A stretch of 64,000 nucleotides of DNA from Agromyces bracchium (GCF_009709675.1 NZ_WMLB01000017.1:124001-188000); one strand, 5' to 3'. Shown: positions 18,820 to 27,760, counted from the first letter of the stretch. Notes: generated from the letters alone by a model not told the origin. Made by a program: numbers and translations.

Positions 18820-19356
18820 ATGCTTTTGCAGCGATCGGGGGACGCGTTGAACGACCTGAACACCGAGCCGAACGGTGATGCCCGCGGGATGAGCCGTCGG
18901 AGCCTCGCGAAGGCGGCCGCGTGGAGCGTGCCCGCCGTCCTCGTCGCCGCACCCGCTCCGGCGTACGCCGCGAGCGCCGGCACGTCGTCGGCATCCGTCG
19001 TCGGCAGCTGTGCGGGGTCGGGCGCGACCGGCACGATCAGCGTGACCCTCCCGAACCTTCCGGTCGGATCCGTGGTCCAGATCGTGCTCTCGCACTCCGG
19101 TCAGGGCGGGTTCACCGCCACGCCGAACTTCACTCCGACCAGCCAGAGCGGCACGACCTACACGATCACGGGCACCGGCACGACGTTCGTGGGCGAGTTC
19201 TCGATCAATTTCAACCTCGGCAACAACCAGCACGGCACGGTGACGGCGACCGTCACGGCTGTCTCGGGCGTAGCCATCGAGGGCGACACGGCCGGATTCG
19301 TGACCAAGCGGCGCGACGGCGGCAGCCAGAACTACAACCAGTGCTCCGCGGGTTGA
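18820..19356 (+). CDS. Small Tat-exported protein of unknown function
   Basis: A 178-aa protein with a twin-arginine signal (MSRRSLAKAAAWSVPAVLVA, then APAYAAS as the cleavage region near residue 49). The mature part is Thr/Gly/Ser/Val-rich and probably all-beta (ISVTLPNLPVGSVVQIVLS, TVTATVTAVSGVA), with two cysteines that could form a disulfide (near CAGSGATG and the C-terminal QCSAG). I do not recognise the family. Its position directly behind the sigma/anti-sigma fusion suggests that it is exported partner or target of that system. Confidence 0.75.
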   Translation: MLLQRSGDALNDLNTEPNGDARGMSRRSLAKAAAWSVPAVLVAAPAPAYAASAGTSSASVVGSCAGSGATGTISVTLPNLPVGSVVQIVLSHSGQGGFTATPNFTPTSQSGTTYTITGTGTTFVGEFSINFNLGNNQHGTVTATVTAVSGVAIEGDTAGFVTKRRDGGSQNYNQCSAG

Positions 19357-19405
19357 ACCGCTGACCGGGCGCACCGGGCTCTTCCCGCGACGGGGCGCGC
19401 GTCCC

Positions 19406-19411
19406 TAGCAT
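19406..19411 (+). promoter_or_regulatory. TAGCAT -10-like hexamer (leaderless)
   Basis: TAGCAT ends 6 nt before ATG 19418, without RBS. Confidence 0.5.
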
Positions 19412-19417
19412 GACGAC

Positions 19418-20554
19418 ATGACCGCGTCATCGCAGGCCGCACGCGTTGCGGATCCGTCGCCCGGCGCCCCCGTCGCCATCGAGGCGCCCGTCGGGCGTCG
19501 TGTCGCCGTCGAGACCGAATCGGTCGTCGGCGGGCTCATCGCCGCGGCACTGACCGGGCTCGTGGCCGCCGTGTTCTTCGCCGGCGACGTCTGGCCGCTC
19601 TGGGGCGGCTGGTCGGTCGGCGCGGTCGCGGCGATCGGCGTGCTCGCCAGCGGCATCCTGCTGGGCGCGATCGGGTACTGGCGCTCGCGGAACCTCCCCG
19701 GTCAGGAATGGCGCCACGAGCTGCGGCCGTGGAAGTTCTCACTCGACGTCGCGACGGTCTCGACCGTGCACGGCATCATCGCGGCGATCCTCACGGTCGT
19801 CACCTACACGATGCTGCAGCGCACCTTCGAGGGCCTCGTGGTCGACGCGCTGACGGGCACCGGCGCGGTCGCGGCGTCCGCCGGCCTCGCCGGGTACTGG
19901 ATCTACCTGTCGGTGTCGGCGATCACGACGAACCGGCTCGCGACGCTCCTGGTGTTCTTCATGGCGTCGGCGACGCTCGCGAGCATGGCCACCGCGCAGG
20001 ACCCGCAGTGGTGGGAGTACCACTTCAGCAAGCTCGGCACGGCGAACGACTTCTCGAGCGGCCTGTTCAACCTCGCGCTCATCGTCGCGGGCGCCTTCGT
20101 CACCACGTTCGCGCTCTACGTCGACCGCGACCTCACGACACTGGTGCAGCAGGGGGTGCTCCGGCACGCGTGGGCTCCGAGGTTCATCTCGGTCGCGTTC
20201 ATCGTCATGGGCGTCATGCTCGCCGGGGTGGGCGTGTTCCCGTTCGACGTGAATCTCGCACTGCACAACACGTGCGCGATCGGGATGTCGCTGTCGTTCC
20301 TCGCGATGCTGCTCACCGCGCCGTGGACGCTCGCCGGCATGCCGGGCCGGTTCTTCTGGTTCTGCGGCGGCGGCGCCGCGCTGCTGCTCGGCGGCGCGGT
20401 CCTGTTCGAGCCGGTCGGCTACTACAACCTGACCGCGTTCGAACTGCTGGCGTTCGCGACGATATTCGGCTGGATCTCGGTGTTCATCCGGTTCGTGAAC
20501 GCGCTCGCGCGGCACGACGCCACCGCCTCGTACGACGGCGGCTACTCGGTCTGA
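19418..20554 (+). CDS. Multipass membrane protein, DUF998-like
   Basis: A 378-aa integral membrane protein with about 10 hydrophobic segments and a disordered, soluble N-terminal 40 residues. The HFSKLGTANDFSSGLFNLAL segment, followed by GVFPFDVNLALHNTCAI, resembles the conserved part of DUF998-type membrane proteins, whose role is unknown. The C-terminus is short and cytosolic. Its last 13 bp overlap the 3' end of the DedA-like gene on the other strand. Confidence 0.75.
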   Translation: MTASSQAARVADPSPGAPVAIEAPVGRRVAVETESVVGGLIAAALTGLVAAVFFAGDVWPLWGGWSVGAVAAIGVLASGILLGAIGYWRSRNLPGQEWRHELRPWKFSLDVATVSTVHGIIAAILTVVTYTMLQRTFEGLVVDALTGTGAVAASAGLAGYWIYLSVSAITTNRLATLLVFFMASATLASMATAQDPQWWEYHFSKLGTANDFSSGLFNLALIVAGAFVTTFALYVDRDLTTLVQQGVLRHAWAPRFISVAFIVMGVMLAGVGVFPFDVNLALHNTCAIGMSLSFLAMLLTAPWTLAGMPGRFFWFCGGGAALLLGGAVLFEPVGYYNLTAFELLAFATIFGWISVFIRFVNALARHDATASYDGGYSV

Positions 20555-21069
20555 CCGGCCTCGTCGGGCAGGATCGGCTCGACCGCGTCGGCGTGCCGGG
20601 CCGAGATCGCGCGCGCCTTGCGCGTGGCGAACTCGATGAGCACGAGCAGGGCCGCGACCGCGAGCACGCTGACGATCGCTGCGACCGGGTCGCGCTGAGC
20701 GGCCTGGATGATCGCGTTCACCGTCGCGAGTCCGAGCACGCCGTAGAGCGTCGCCCACATGGCACCCCCGACGAGGAGGGCCGGGATGTACTTCACGAGC
20801 GGCATCCGCAGCACGCCCGCCGCGAGGTTGACGGCGGTCTGGAACCCGACGGTGAGGAACGACAGGGCGACGACCGGGGCGCCGAACCGTTCGATCACGG
20901 CCTCCGCGCGAGCGAGCTGCGGAGCCATCCGCCCCCGCCGTTCGAGCAGCCGCTTGACGCCGGCGCGCGAGCCCCGACCGAGTGCGTAGGTGCCTCCGGC
21001 ACGGAGCAGCACGATCACGAACAGGGCGCCGATCGCCGCCGGAAGGGGCCAGCCCTCGAAGATCTCCAC
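20542..21069 (-). CDS. DedA/VTT family membrane protein
   Basis: A 175-aa membrane protein with the VTT/DedA pattern: AGGTYALGRGSRAG after the first helix, then FGAPVVALSFLTVGFQTAVN and LAAGVLRMPLVKYIPALLVG, the re-entrant segment with Gly and Arg expected in this family. DedA proteins are linked to lipid flipping and membrane homeostasis. GTG 21069 begins the hydrophobic protein; longer starts give unlikely low-complexity sequence that would run into the aminopeptidase promoter. Convergent overlap with the gene before it. Confidence 0.75.
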   Translation of the reverse strand: MEIFEGWPLPAAIGALFVIVLLRAGGTYALGRGSRAGVKRLLERRGRMAPQLARAEAVIERFGAPVVALSFLTVGFQTAVNLAAGVLRMPLVKYIPALLVGGAMWATLYGVLGLATVNAIIQAAQRDPVAAIVSVLAVAALLVLIEFATRKARAISARHADAVEPILPDEAGQTE

Positions 21070-21220
21070 CGCACCGCCTGTCGCCGTCGTCGACCGCCGG
21101 GGGCGGCGACCGCCGCCCGGACGTCGCGGTCGTGGGTACTCCCCGAGTCTATCGTCGCGGTCCCTTCCGGGCCCGGCGGTGCCCCGATACTGTCGGACCC
21201 GAACGTGTGGAGGGAACATC

Positions 21221-22756
21221 ATGACGCGGAACCCGGTCAAGCTCATCTCCGAGGGCTTCTCGCCCGTCCCCTCGCTCGAGGCGTACGACGGTGTGCAGAT
21301 CTCGGCAGTCGAGGAGTTCGGCGGCGGAACGGGCGGCGCCGGTCTCGATGCGATCGGCGTGCTCGTCTTCGACGAAGGCCCGCTCCCCGAGGGCATCGGG
21401 CTCGATCGCGAGGCGCTGGCCCGCGCCGGCTTCGAGGCCAAGCCCGGCCAGACGCTCATGCTGCCGCAGCCCGGCCACAGCCTCATCATCGTCGTCGGCG
21501 GCGGCCCCGAGCCCGAGGCGACGGAGGCCACGCTCCGCGATGCGGGCGCGGCGTTCGTCCGGGCGGCGAAGAAGGCGACGACCGTCGGGCTTCGCGTGCC
21601 CTCGATCGGGTCGACGGATGCCGCGGCCGCGGCGCGTGCGCTCACGGAGGGCGTGCTGCTCGGGCGCTACCGCTACGACGCGCTCAAGGCCGAGGCGCGG
21701 GAACCCGCGCTCGAGCGGGTCGAGCTCCTCCTCGACGGTGTGGACGGGGAAGCGGCATCCGGCGGCATCGCCGAGGGCGTCGTCGCCGCGCGCGCGACCG
21801 CGCTCGCGCGCGACCTCGCGAACACGCCCCCGAGTCACCTCACGGCGAGCGACCTGGCCGACGTCGCCGAGCTGCTCGGCGGCCGCTTCGGATTCGACGT
21901 CGAGGTGTTCGACCGAGAGCAGCTCATCGAGCTCGGCTGCGGCGGCATCCTCGGCGTCAACGCGGCGAGCGCGGAGGAACCGCGCATAATCGTGCTCGAC
22001 TACCTGCCCGAGGGCACGGCGACCGGGCACCTCGGGCTCGTCGGCAAGGGCATCATGTACGACTCGGGCGGCATCAGCCTGAAGCCGAGCGACCCCATGC
22101 ACCTGCTCATGAAGATGGACATGGGCGGAGCGGCTGCGGTGCTCGGCGCGTTCACGGCGCTCCGCGAACTCGGCGCGACCGCCCGCGTGACGGGCTGGCT
22201 GATGTGCACCGACAACATGCCGTCGGGCTCGGCCTACAAGCTCGGCGACGTGCTCACCGCGCGCGGCGGCAAGACCGTCGAGGTGAAGAACACCGACGCC
22301 GAGGGGCGGCTGGTGCTCATGGACGGCCTCGTGCTCGCGACCGAGGAGGGCGTCGACGCGATCGTCGACATCGCAACGCTCACGGGCAGCGCGCTGCGCG
22401 CGCTCGGCGAGACGCACTCGGTCGTGCTCGGCACCAGCCAGCCGCTCGTCGACCGCCTGGTCGAGGCGGGCGACGCGACGGACGAGGCGACGTGGCAGTT
22501 CCCGCTCGTGCGCAAGTACCGCAAGCTCATGGACTCCGACGTCGCCGACATCGCCAACCTCGGCGGCGTGAACGCCGGTGCGACGACTGCGGCGCTCTTC
22601 CTCGCCGAGTTCGTCGGCGACACCCCGTGGGCGCACCTCGACATCGCCGGCACGATGAGCGCCGACGGCGACGATTCGTGGCGCTCCAAGGGTGCGACGG
22701 GCTACGGCGCGCGACTGCTCGTCGAAGTCGCCAGGGGCTTCACGCCGGTCGGGTGA
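21221..22756 (+). CDS. pepA: Leucyl aminopeptidase (M17)
   Basis: Cytosolic dinuclear zinc/manganese aminopeptidase that removes N-terminal residues from peptides. The 511 aa comprise an N-terminal macro-like domain and the C-terminal catalytic domain with GKGIMYDSGGISLKPSD, KMDMGGAAAV, and the family signature NTDAEGRL. Length is normal for the family. ATG 21221 follows GTGGAGGGAACATC; earlier starts are not supported. Regulated by its own promoter; a GATACT box near 21186 is possible. Confidence 0.95.
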   Translation: MTRNPVKLISEGFSPVPSLEAYDGVQISAVEEFGGGTGGAGLDAIGVLVFDEGPLPEGIGLDREALARAGFEAKPGQTLMLPQPGHSLIIVVGGGPEPEATEATLRDAGAAFVRAAKKATTVGLRVPSIGSTDAAAAARALTEGVLLGRYRYDALKAEAREPALERVELLLDGVDGEAASGGIAEGVVAARATALARDLANTPPSHLTASDLADVAELLGGRFGFDVEVFDREQLIELGCGGILGVNAASAEEPRIIVLDYLPEGTATGHLGLVGKGIMYDSGGISLKPSDPMHLLMKMDMGGAAAVLGAFTALRELGATARVTGWLMCTDNMPSGSAYKLGDVLTARGGKTVEVKNTDAEGRLVLMDGLVLATEEGVDAIVDIATLTGSALRALGETHSVVLGTSQPLVDRLVEAGDATDEATWQFPLVRKYRKLMDSDVADIANLGGVNAGATTAALFLAEFVGDTPWAHLDIAGTMSADGDDSWRSKGATGYGARLLVEVARGFTPVG

Positions 22757-22792
22757 CGGATGCCGCGGGCGGCCGCCGGCGGCGCGCCGCCG

Positions 22793-23464
22793 TCAGACGG
22801 CGGGCTCGGCGTGCGTGCCGACCCAGCCGAGCAGCGGCTCGACGGCGTGCCAGACGCGATCGAGGTCGGCCATGGTCGCCTCGGGCGGGAGGGTGGCGAG
22901 GCCGGCGAAGTGCGTCAACCGCAGGAGGCGGATGCGCGGGTGCTCGCGATCGAACCCGCGGGGCGCGGTCTTGAGGAACGGCCCGGCGAGCTCGAGCCCG
23001 TCGTGCTCGATCGACCTCACGATCTCGGCGAGCGCGGCAGCGGCCGGCCCGTCGGCCGCGATCGCCTCGCGGGCGCGCTGCAACTGCTCCCGCGAGGGCT
23101 CGTAGAGGCCGCCGCCGGCGTGCAGCCCCTCGACCGAGATCGAGACGTAGACGCCGCCGACGCGGCCGGCGGTCATCGCACCGTTGAGCTTGTACGGCGA
23201 CTTGTCGGCGCTGAAGCGGACGTCGCGGTTCGGTCGGAACACCTTCGCCGGGCCGTAGCGCTCGCCGGCGACCGCCGCCAGCCGTTCCAGCGGCATCCGG
23301 ACGAATCGCTCGTAGTCGGAGCGGTGCGCCTGCCACCACTCGCGCGAGTTGTCGGCTCCGAGGCCGGCGTAGAAGGCGAAGGCCTCGGGCGGGAAGAGGC
23401 GCTCGTCGGGCGCGAACCCGTCGCCGGGGCCCGTCGACCCGTCGGGCGAACGATCCGCGGTCAC
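22793..23464 (-). CDS. DUF2461 (TIGR02453) family protein
   Basis: A 223-aa protein of the DUF2461 family: FYAGLGADNSREWWQAHRSD near the N-terminus, FRPNRDVRFSADKSPYK, and GGGLYEPSREQLQRAREAI, all characteristic. Function is unknown; the family is widespread in soil bacteria. GTG 23464 starts 13 bp after the stop of the upstream glutathione peroxidase gene, so both are probably one operon. A disordered 20-residue N-terminus precedes the domain; a later start is possible. Confidence 0.85.
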   Translation of the reverse strand: MTADRSPDGSTGPGDGFAPDERLFPPEAFAFYAGLGADNSREWWQAHRSDYERFVRMPLERLAAVAGERYGPAKVFRPNRDVRFSADKSPYKLNGAMTAGRVGGVYVSISVEGLHAGGGLYEPSREQLQRAREAIAADGPAAAALAEIVRSIEHDGLELAGPFLKTAPRGFDREHPRIRLLRLTHFAGLATLPPEATMADLDRVWHAVEPLLGWVGTHAEPAV

Positions 23465-23477
23465 GATCGGCCCCGGC

Positions 23478-24014
23478 TCACTCGGCTGCGGACCGGCCGG
23501 CCCCTGCGTCGCCCGCACCGCGGCCGGCGGCGTCGGGAAGGGCCGACTCGATCGCGGTGATGATCGCCGGGTCGTCGGGCTCCACCGTCGGGCGGAACCG
23601 GCGGACCTCGCCGTCGGGGAGGACGAGGAACTTCTCGAAGTTCCAGGCGACCCGGCCGGCCTTGCCGGAGGCATCCGCCGCCTGCTTCAATTCGGTGTAG
23701 AGCGGGGCCTCGCCCCGCCCGTTGACCTTCACGCGGTCGAGGATCGGGAAGGTGATGCCCCACGTGGTCGAGCAGTACTCGCTGACGGCCTCGTTCGTGG
23801 AGAGCTCCTGCAGGAACTGGTTGCTCGGGAACCCGAGCACGGTGAATCCGCGGTCGCCGTAGGTGCGCTGCAGCTCCTCGAGCCCGCCGTACTGCGGGGA
23901 GAGCCCGCAGCGGGATGCCACGTTCACGACGAGCCTCACCTGGCCGGACCAGTCGCCCAGGGTGCGGGTCTCGCCGGACATGGTGCGGAACGGGATCGTC
24001 TCGAGCTCGGTCAT
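23478..24014 (-). CDS. Thioredoxin-type glutathione peroxidase
   Basis: Peroxidase of 178 aa reducing H2O2 and organic peroxides. Cys36 in NVASRCGLSPQY is the peroxidatic residue (Cys, not selenocysteine); the tetrad partners appear in GFPSNQF and VAWNFEKF. Cys81 (EYCSTTWGITFP) is placed like the resolving Cys of two-cysteine, thioredoxin-dependent GPx proteins, fitting an organism without glutathione. The usual Cys of GFPCNQF is Ser here. The C-terminal 15 residues are Gly/Ala-rich. RBS-like GAGGAG lies about 9 nt before ATG 24014. Confidence 0.9.
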   Translation of the reverse strand: MTELETIPFRTMSGETRTLGDWSGQVRLVVNVASRCGLSPQYGGLEELQRTYGDRGFTVLGFPSNQFLQELSTNEAVSEYCSTTWGITFPILDRVKVNGRGEAPLYTELKQAADASGKAGRVAWNFEKFLVLPDGEVRRFRPTVEPDDPAIITAIESALPDAAGRGAGDAGAGRSAAE

Positions 24015-24140
24015 GCGTCGCTGCTCCTCGGGTCGGGGTGCGCCCACGCTACCGCGGTGCACTGGGAGTCGGCTCGCAGTTCCGGGGGCGGGGCTCCGGT
24101 TGCGCGGGCTCACCGCCGGCACGGCGCGTGCGCGTCAGCG

Positions 24141-27104
24141 TCAGCGCGTCGCGCGCGCCAGGTAGACCGCTTCGGTCCGGCTCGACGCGCCGAGCTTGCG
24201 GAGGATCGCCGACACGTGCACGCTCGCCGTCTTGCCGCTGATGTAGAGCCGCTCGCCGATCTGCCGGTTGCTGAGGCCCTCGGCGATCAGGTCGAGCACC
24301 TGCCGCTCGCGCGCGGTGAGTTCGGCCACGGCATCGGCCGGGTCATCGGTGCCGGCGACCCCCGTGGCGCCCTGCTCGGTGTCGCGGTGCGTCGCGCCGT
24401 CGAGCGCGAGCCCTGCCTGCATCGCGACGCGCGCGGTGCGCGTCTGGATGGCCGTGACGCCGCCCTCGACGGCACCGTCGAACGCCTCCTGCAGCGCGTC
24501 GCGGGCCGCCTGGCGTTCACCGGCCTCGAGCAGCGCCTCGCCGAGTCGCAGCAGGGCGTACGGGCGGAGGAACCTCGGCGCGGTATCGGCCCTCGCCTGC
24601 TCGGCGGCGACCCGCCACGCGGCATCCGTCGGGTCGAACTCGGCTTCGACGAACGCCCTCCAGAGCGCATGCGTCGGCCAGAACGAGAGCCGGTCGATGA
24701 GCGCGCGGACCTCGGGTTCGGCGGCGAGGATCTCGGCGGCCTCGGCCTCGGAGACGCGCGCCGGGTCGGCGCGGACCGCGGCGATGACCCGGGCGAGCGC
24801 CCACAGCAGCGGTTCGGCGTAGCCGGCGAGCGGCAGGACCGTCTCGTGCAGCACGCTCCGACCGTCGCGCCAGGCCTGCGACAGGTCGCCGACCGCGAGC
24901 GCGATCTCGACTGCCACGCGGCCCACCGCGAGCCGCGTCTGCATCTCGACCTGCATCACGGGCGCCATCGCCGGACGCACCTGGCGGAAGAGCGCGGCCG
25001 CGTGCTCGGCGTCGCCGCGCCAGACCAGCGCCCAGAGCTTCGCACGCTCGAGGTAGGTGCGGACCGGGCCGGGCGGGTCGAGCGCGAGCGCACGCTCGAT
25101 GAGCGCGTCGGCACGTTCCCACTCCCCGAGCGCGAACAGCGGGTCGACGGCGTTCGACGCGAGGATCACTCCCGAGCTGCGCTCGACGCCCTGCGCGCGG
25201 GCACGTGCGAGACCCTCTTCCGCGAGGCGGACCGCCTCGGGGAAGTCACCCACGAGGTGGCGGAGGTCGGACGCGTTCACCCAGTACCGCAGCAGTGCGG
25301 CGCCGTCTCCGTGGGCGAGTTCGCGCGCACGCTCCATGTCGTCGAGCGCGCGCTCGACCTCGCCGCGCGACGCGCGGCTGACCGCGCTGATGTTCATCGC
25401 GACGGAGGCGTACCGGTCGAACTCGAGGGAGCTGGCGAGCTCGTAGGCGGCGTCGGCCATCTCGACGGCCTCGTCGATGCGCGCCTCGATCATGAGACGC
25501 CCGGCGAGCCCGGTCATGACCGTCGCACGGAGGTCGTCGGAATCGTCGTCGGTGATCGCGGCGAGCGACTCTTCGAGGATCTCGATCGAACCGCCGCGCC
25601 CGACGTTGGCGAGGTAGAGCGCCTTGTCGCGCAGCAGCCGAGCGTACTGCGGGTCGGTGCGCGGGCATTCGGCGAGCGCGAGCTTGACCATCGCGAGGCT
25701 GCGCTCGCCCTCGCCGGCGTGGCGGAGCTGCGAGGCGGTGCGGCCCATGAGCTCGAGCTTGGTCATTCCCGCGATCCGCTCGGCGTCGGGCACCGTGTCC
25801 CACAACTCCAGCGCGCGTTCGCCGAGCTGCGAGGAGGTCGCGTACGCCACCGCCGCGCGCGCCTCGCGCATCGCCTGGATCGTCGCGGGGAACGCCCGCA
25901 CCGGGTCGCGCGCGCCGAGCCAGTGGTACGAGATCTCGGCCGCGAGCCGACGCCCGCCCGCGGCGGCCTGCGCCTCGTACGCCTCGGCGTACCGAGCGTG
26001 GAACCTCGCGCGTTCGCCGGGCAGCAGGTCGGCCAGGATCGCCTCGCGCACGAGCGCGTGCCGGAACGCATAGTCGTCGCCGTCGATCACGAGCACGCCG
26101 TAGGTGACCGCTTCGCGGGCGGCCGTCTCGAGTTCCTCGTCGCTTCGGCGATACACCGCCGCGAGCAGGGCGTGCGGCACGCGCACGCCGCCCGTGGAGA
26201 GCAGGCGCAGGAGCTCCTGAGCCTCGTCGGAGAGGCGCTCGTACCTGGCGAGCAGCAGGTCGCGCAGCGTGCCGGGCACGAAGCCCTCGTCGCGGCACCC
26301 GTCGATGCCGACCAGTTCTTCGACGAAGAACGGCACCCCGTCGCTGCGGCGGAACACCGCCTCGAGCACGCGGTCGCTCGGCGCCTCGTCTTCGATGAGT
26401 GTGCCGACCAGCGCGCGCACCTCGGTCTCGTTCAAGCGCTCGAGTTCGCGTCGCTCGACCCACCGGTCGCGCTCGGCCTCGGAGAGGAACAGGCGGAGCG
26501 GGTGGCCGCGCGTGACGTCGTCGGTGCGATAGGTCAGGAGCATGAGGAGGCGGCTCGAGCCGAGCGAGCGCAGCAGGAAGCGCAGCAGCGCGAGGGTCGC
26601 CGCATCGGCCCAGTGCAGGTCTTCGATGACGAGCACGATCGGCAGGTCTTGCGAGAGGGTCTCGAGCAGCACCGCGACGGCCTCGTGCAGCTGGCCGCTG
26701 CCGGCGCCGCCCGGCGTGACGACGATCTCGCCCGGGGTCACGGCGTCGGATGCCGCGAGCTCGGGGAGCAGTGCGATGAGCGCCGCACGGCCCGGACCCA
26801 CGGCCTCGAGCGCGCGCTCCGCGCCGACCTGCGCCACGAGCTGGCGGAGCGCGCCCTTCACGGGTGCGTAGGGCGCCGCGACGTCGCCGAGGTCGACGCA
26901 CTGGCCGAGGATCAGGCGGACGTCGGGACCGAGGCCCGCGATGAACTCGGACATCAGGCGCGACTTGCCGATGCCGGCCTCGCCGCCGACGACGGCGGTC
27001 GCGGGCGTGCCCGCGCGCACGCCGTCGAGCAGGCTGTTGAGCCACTCGAGCTCGGCGTCGCGGGCGATCATCGTCGGGCTCGACGAAGAGCTGGTCACGT
27101 ACAT
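24141..27104 (-). CDS. LAL-type LuxR family regulator with AAA ATPase domain
   Basis: A 987-aa large ATP-binding LuxR regulator. N-terminal STAND/AAA domain: Walker A GGEAGIGKS (residues 40-48), Walker B-like VLVIEDLHWADA; a long helical TPR-like middle senses the inducer; the C-terminus is a LuxR HTH (LTARERQVLDLIAEGLSNRQ, then GKTASVHVSAILRKLG). Such proteins, like MalT, are usually activators. ATG 27104 gives the conserved SPTMIARDAELEWL start; an in-frame start 130 bp further upstream would read through the hairpin at 27128-27155. The nearby small genes with a shared promoter element are possible targets. Confidence 0.92.
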   Translation of the reverse strand: MYVTSSSSSPTMIARDAELEWLNSLLDGVRAGTPATAVVGGEAGIGKSRLMSEFIAGLGPDVRLILGQCVDLGDVAAPYAPVKGALRQLVAQVGAERALEAVGPGRAALIALLPELAASDAVTPGEIVVTPGGAGSGQLHEAVAVLLETLSQDLPIVLVIEDLHWADAATLALLRFLLRSLGSSRLLMLLTYRTDDVTRGHPLRLFLSEAERDRWVERRELERLNETEVRALVGTLIEDEAPSDRVLEAVFRRSDGVPFFVEELVGIDGCRDEGFVPGTLRDLLLARYERLSDEAQELLRLLSTGGVRVPHALLAAVYRRSDEELETAAREAVTYGVLVIDGDDYAFRHALVREAILADLLPGERARFHARYAEAYEAQAAAGGRRLAAEISYHWLGARDPVRAFPATIQAMREARAAVAYATSSQLGERALELWDTVPDAERIAGMTKLELMGRTASQLRHAGEGERSLAMVKLALAECPRTDPQYARLLRDKALYLANVGRGGSIEILEESLAAITDDDSDDLRATVMTGLAGRLMIEARIDEAVEMADAAYELASSLEFDRYASVAMNISAVSRASRGEVERALDDMERARELAHGDGAALLRYWVNASDLRHLVGDFPEAVRLAEEGLARARAQGVERSSGVILASNAVDPLFALGEWERADALIERALALDPPGPVRTYLERAKLWALVWRGDAEHAAALFRQVRPAMAPVMQVEMQTRLAVGRVAVEIALAVGDLSQAWRDGRSVLHETVLPLAGYAEPLLWALARVIAAVRADPARVSEAEAAEILAAEPEVRALIDRLSFWPTHALWRAFVEAEFDPTDAAWRVAAEQARADTAPRFLRPYALLRLGEALLEAGERQAARDALQEAFDGAVEGGVTAIQTRTARVAMQAGLALDGATHRDTEQGATGVAGTDDPADAVAELTARERQVLDLIAEGLSNRQIGERLYISGKTASVHVSAILRKLGASSRTEAVYLARATR

Positions 27105-27127
27105 ATCGTCCCACGCACCGACGACAA

Positions 27128-27155
27128 CGGCGCCGGCCCCCTCGGGCCGGCGCCG
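27128..27155 (-). terminator. Perfect 12-bp GC hairpin
   Basis: Arms 27128-27139 and 27144-27155 around a 4-nt loop; on the minus strand it follows the 60-codon gene and is followed by TTGTCGTCGG. It separates that gene from the LAL gene. Confidence 0.6.
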
Positions 27156-27229
27156 TGCCGTGCCGCGGTCGCCCCCGGCGGTGCCGGCGGTCTCGGCGGT
27201 CGCCTGCGCTCCGCCGTGCGGGTTCGCGC

Positions 27230-27412
27230 TCACCGCGCGAACTGCGGCAGGTGGAAGCGGCGGTGCGGCGCCCGGACGCGGCGGCCGCGTCCGGCGGCGG
27301 GCGCCTCGGCCTCGCGCTCGGCGGCGGCCTGCGCGTGCGCGATCCGCTGCTCGGCGCCGAGCAGGTTCACCTCGTGCACCTGCTGGGCGACGAATCCTGC
27401 TGAGTAGTCCAT
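27230..27412 (-). CDS. 60-aa hypothetical protein
   Basis: Small gene with a very good start: AGGAGGAG 5-6 nt before ATG 27412. The product begins MDYSAGFVAQQVHEVNLLG, continues with an amphipathic AEQRIAHAQAAAEREAEA helix and ends in a strongly basic tail (RGRRVRAPHRRFHLPQFAR). No membrane segment or known motif. It is probably real because of the RBS, the hairpins on both sides and the promoter element at 27450-27491, which matches that of the next small gene. Confidence 0.65.
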   Translation of the reverse strand: MDYSAGFVAQQVHEVNLLGAEQRIAHAQAAAEREAEAPAAGRGRRVRAPHRRFHLPQFAR

Positions 27413-27449
27413 GGTCTCCTCCTGGTCCGGATGATGGTCCGAGACTCCT

Positions 27450-27491
27450 CCCTGAGGTGGGAGCGGATCATCGGGAGATGTCCCTATTTCC
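27450..27491 (-). promoter_or_regulatory. Three-part promoter element, copy A
   Basis: On the plus strand: CCCTGAGGT (27450-27458), 9 nt, TCATCGGGAG (27468-27477), 7 nt, TATTTCC (27485-27491). Read on the minus strand it precedes the 60-aa gene by 37 nt. Copy B at 27761-27802 has the same three blocks at the same spacing. Confidence 0.6.
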
Positions 27492-27497
27492 GTGGTG

Positions 27498-27527
27498 CGG
27501 GGCCCTGAGGCGGTCCTCAGGGCCCCG
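27498..27527 (-). terminator. Perfect 13-bp hairpin with CCCTGAGG in the stem
   Basis: Arms 27498-27510 and 27515-27527, loop CGGT. On the minus strand it follows the 36-aa gene. Its stem contains the CCCTGAGG/CCTCAGGG motif that is clustered in this region, so it may be both terminator and binding site. Confidence 0.55.
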
Positions 27528-27562
27528 CTCGGTCGGATGCGGATGTCCGGGTCGATCCGACC

Positions 27563-27673
27563 TCAGTGCGACAGGGTGGGCATGCGGTGGTAGCCGTCCT
27601 TGCGGAACTGGATCACCGACGCGATCACGGCCCCCGCCGTGACGAGCCCGAGCACGATCATCGCTGCGAACAT
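27563..27673 (-). CDS. 36-aa single-pass membrane protein
   Basis: Tiny gene with AAGGAGG before ATG 27673. The product is one transmembrane helix (MFAAMIVLGLVTAGAVIASV) with a short basic tail (QFRKDGYHRMPTLSH). No family can be named. Reality is supported by the RBS, a clean hydrophobic helix, the downstream hairpin and the promoter element at 27761-27802 shared with the 60-aa gene. Its leader is about 88 nt. Confidence 0.65.
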   Translation of the reverse strand: MFAAMIVLGLVTAGAVIASVIQFRKDGYHRMPTLSH

Positions 27674-27760
27674 CACGCACCTCCTTCCGTTCTGGTCCTC
27701 GTGGATTCCTTCTGGCTTCCCCCGCCCGGCACGTGGACCGGGCGATGACACGATGGTGCG

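Noticed and set aside
22757-22792. Terminator between leucyl aminopeptidase and DUF2461 genes
   Set aside because: The gap is GC-rich with short self-complementary pieces, but no single stem stands out from background.
27105-27233. Longer N-terminus for the LAL regulator
   Set aside because: It would translate a perfect 12-bp terminator-like hairpin and gives low-complexity sequence; ATG 27104 starts the conserved part.
24057-27407. Open frame of over 1,100 codons opposite the LAL regulator
   Set aside because: Arg/Ala/Val/Glu-rich shadow; the minus-strand protein has Walker A and LuxR HTH motifs.
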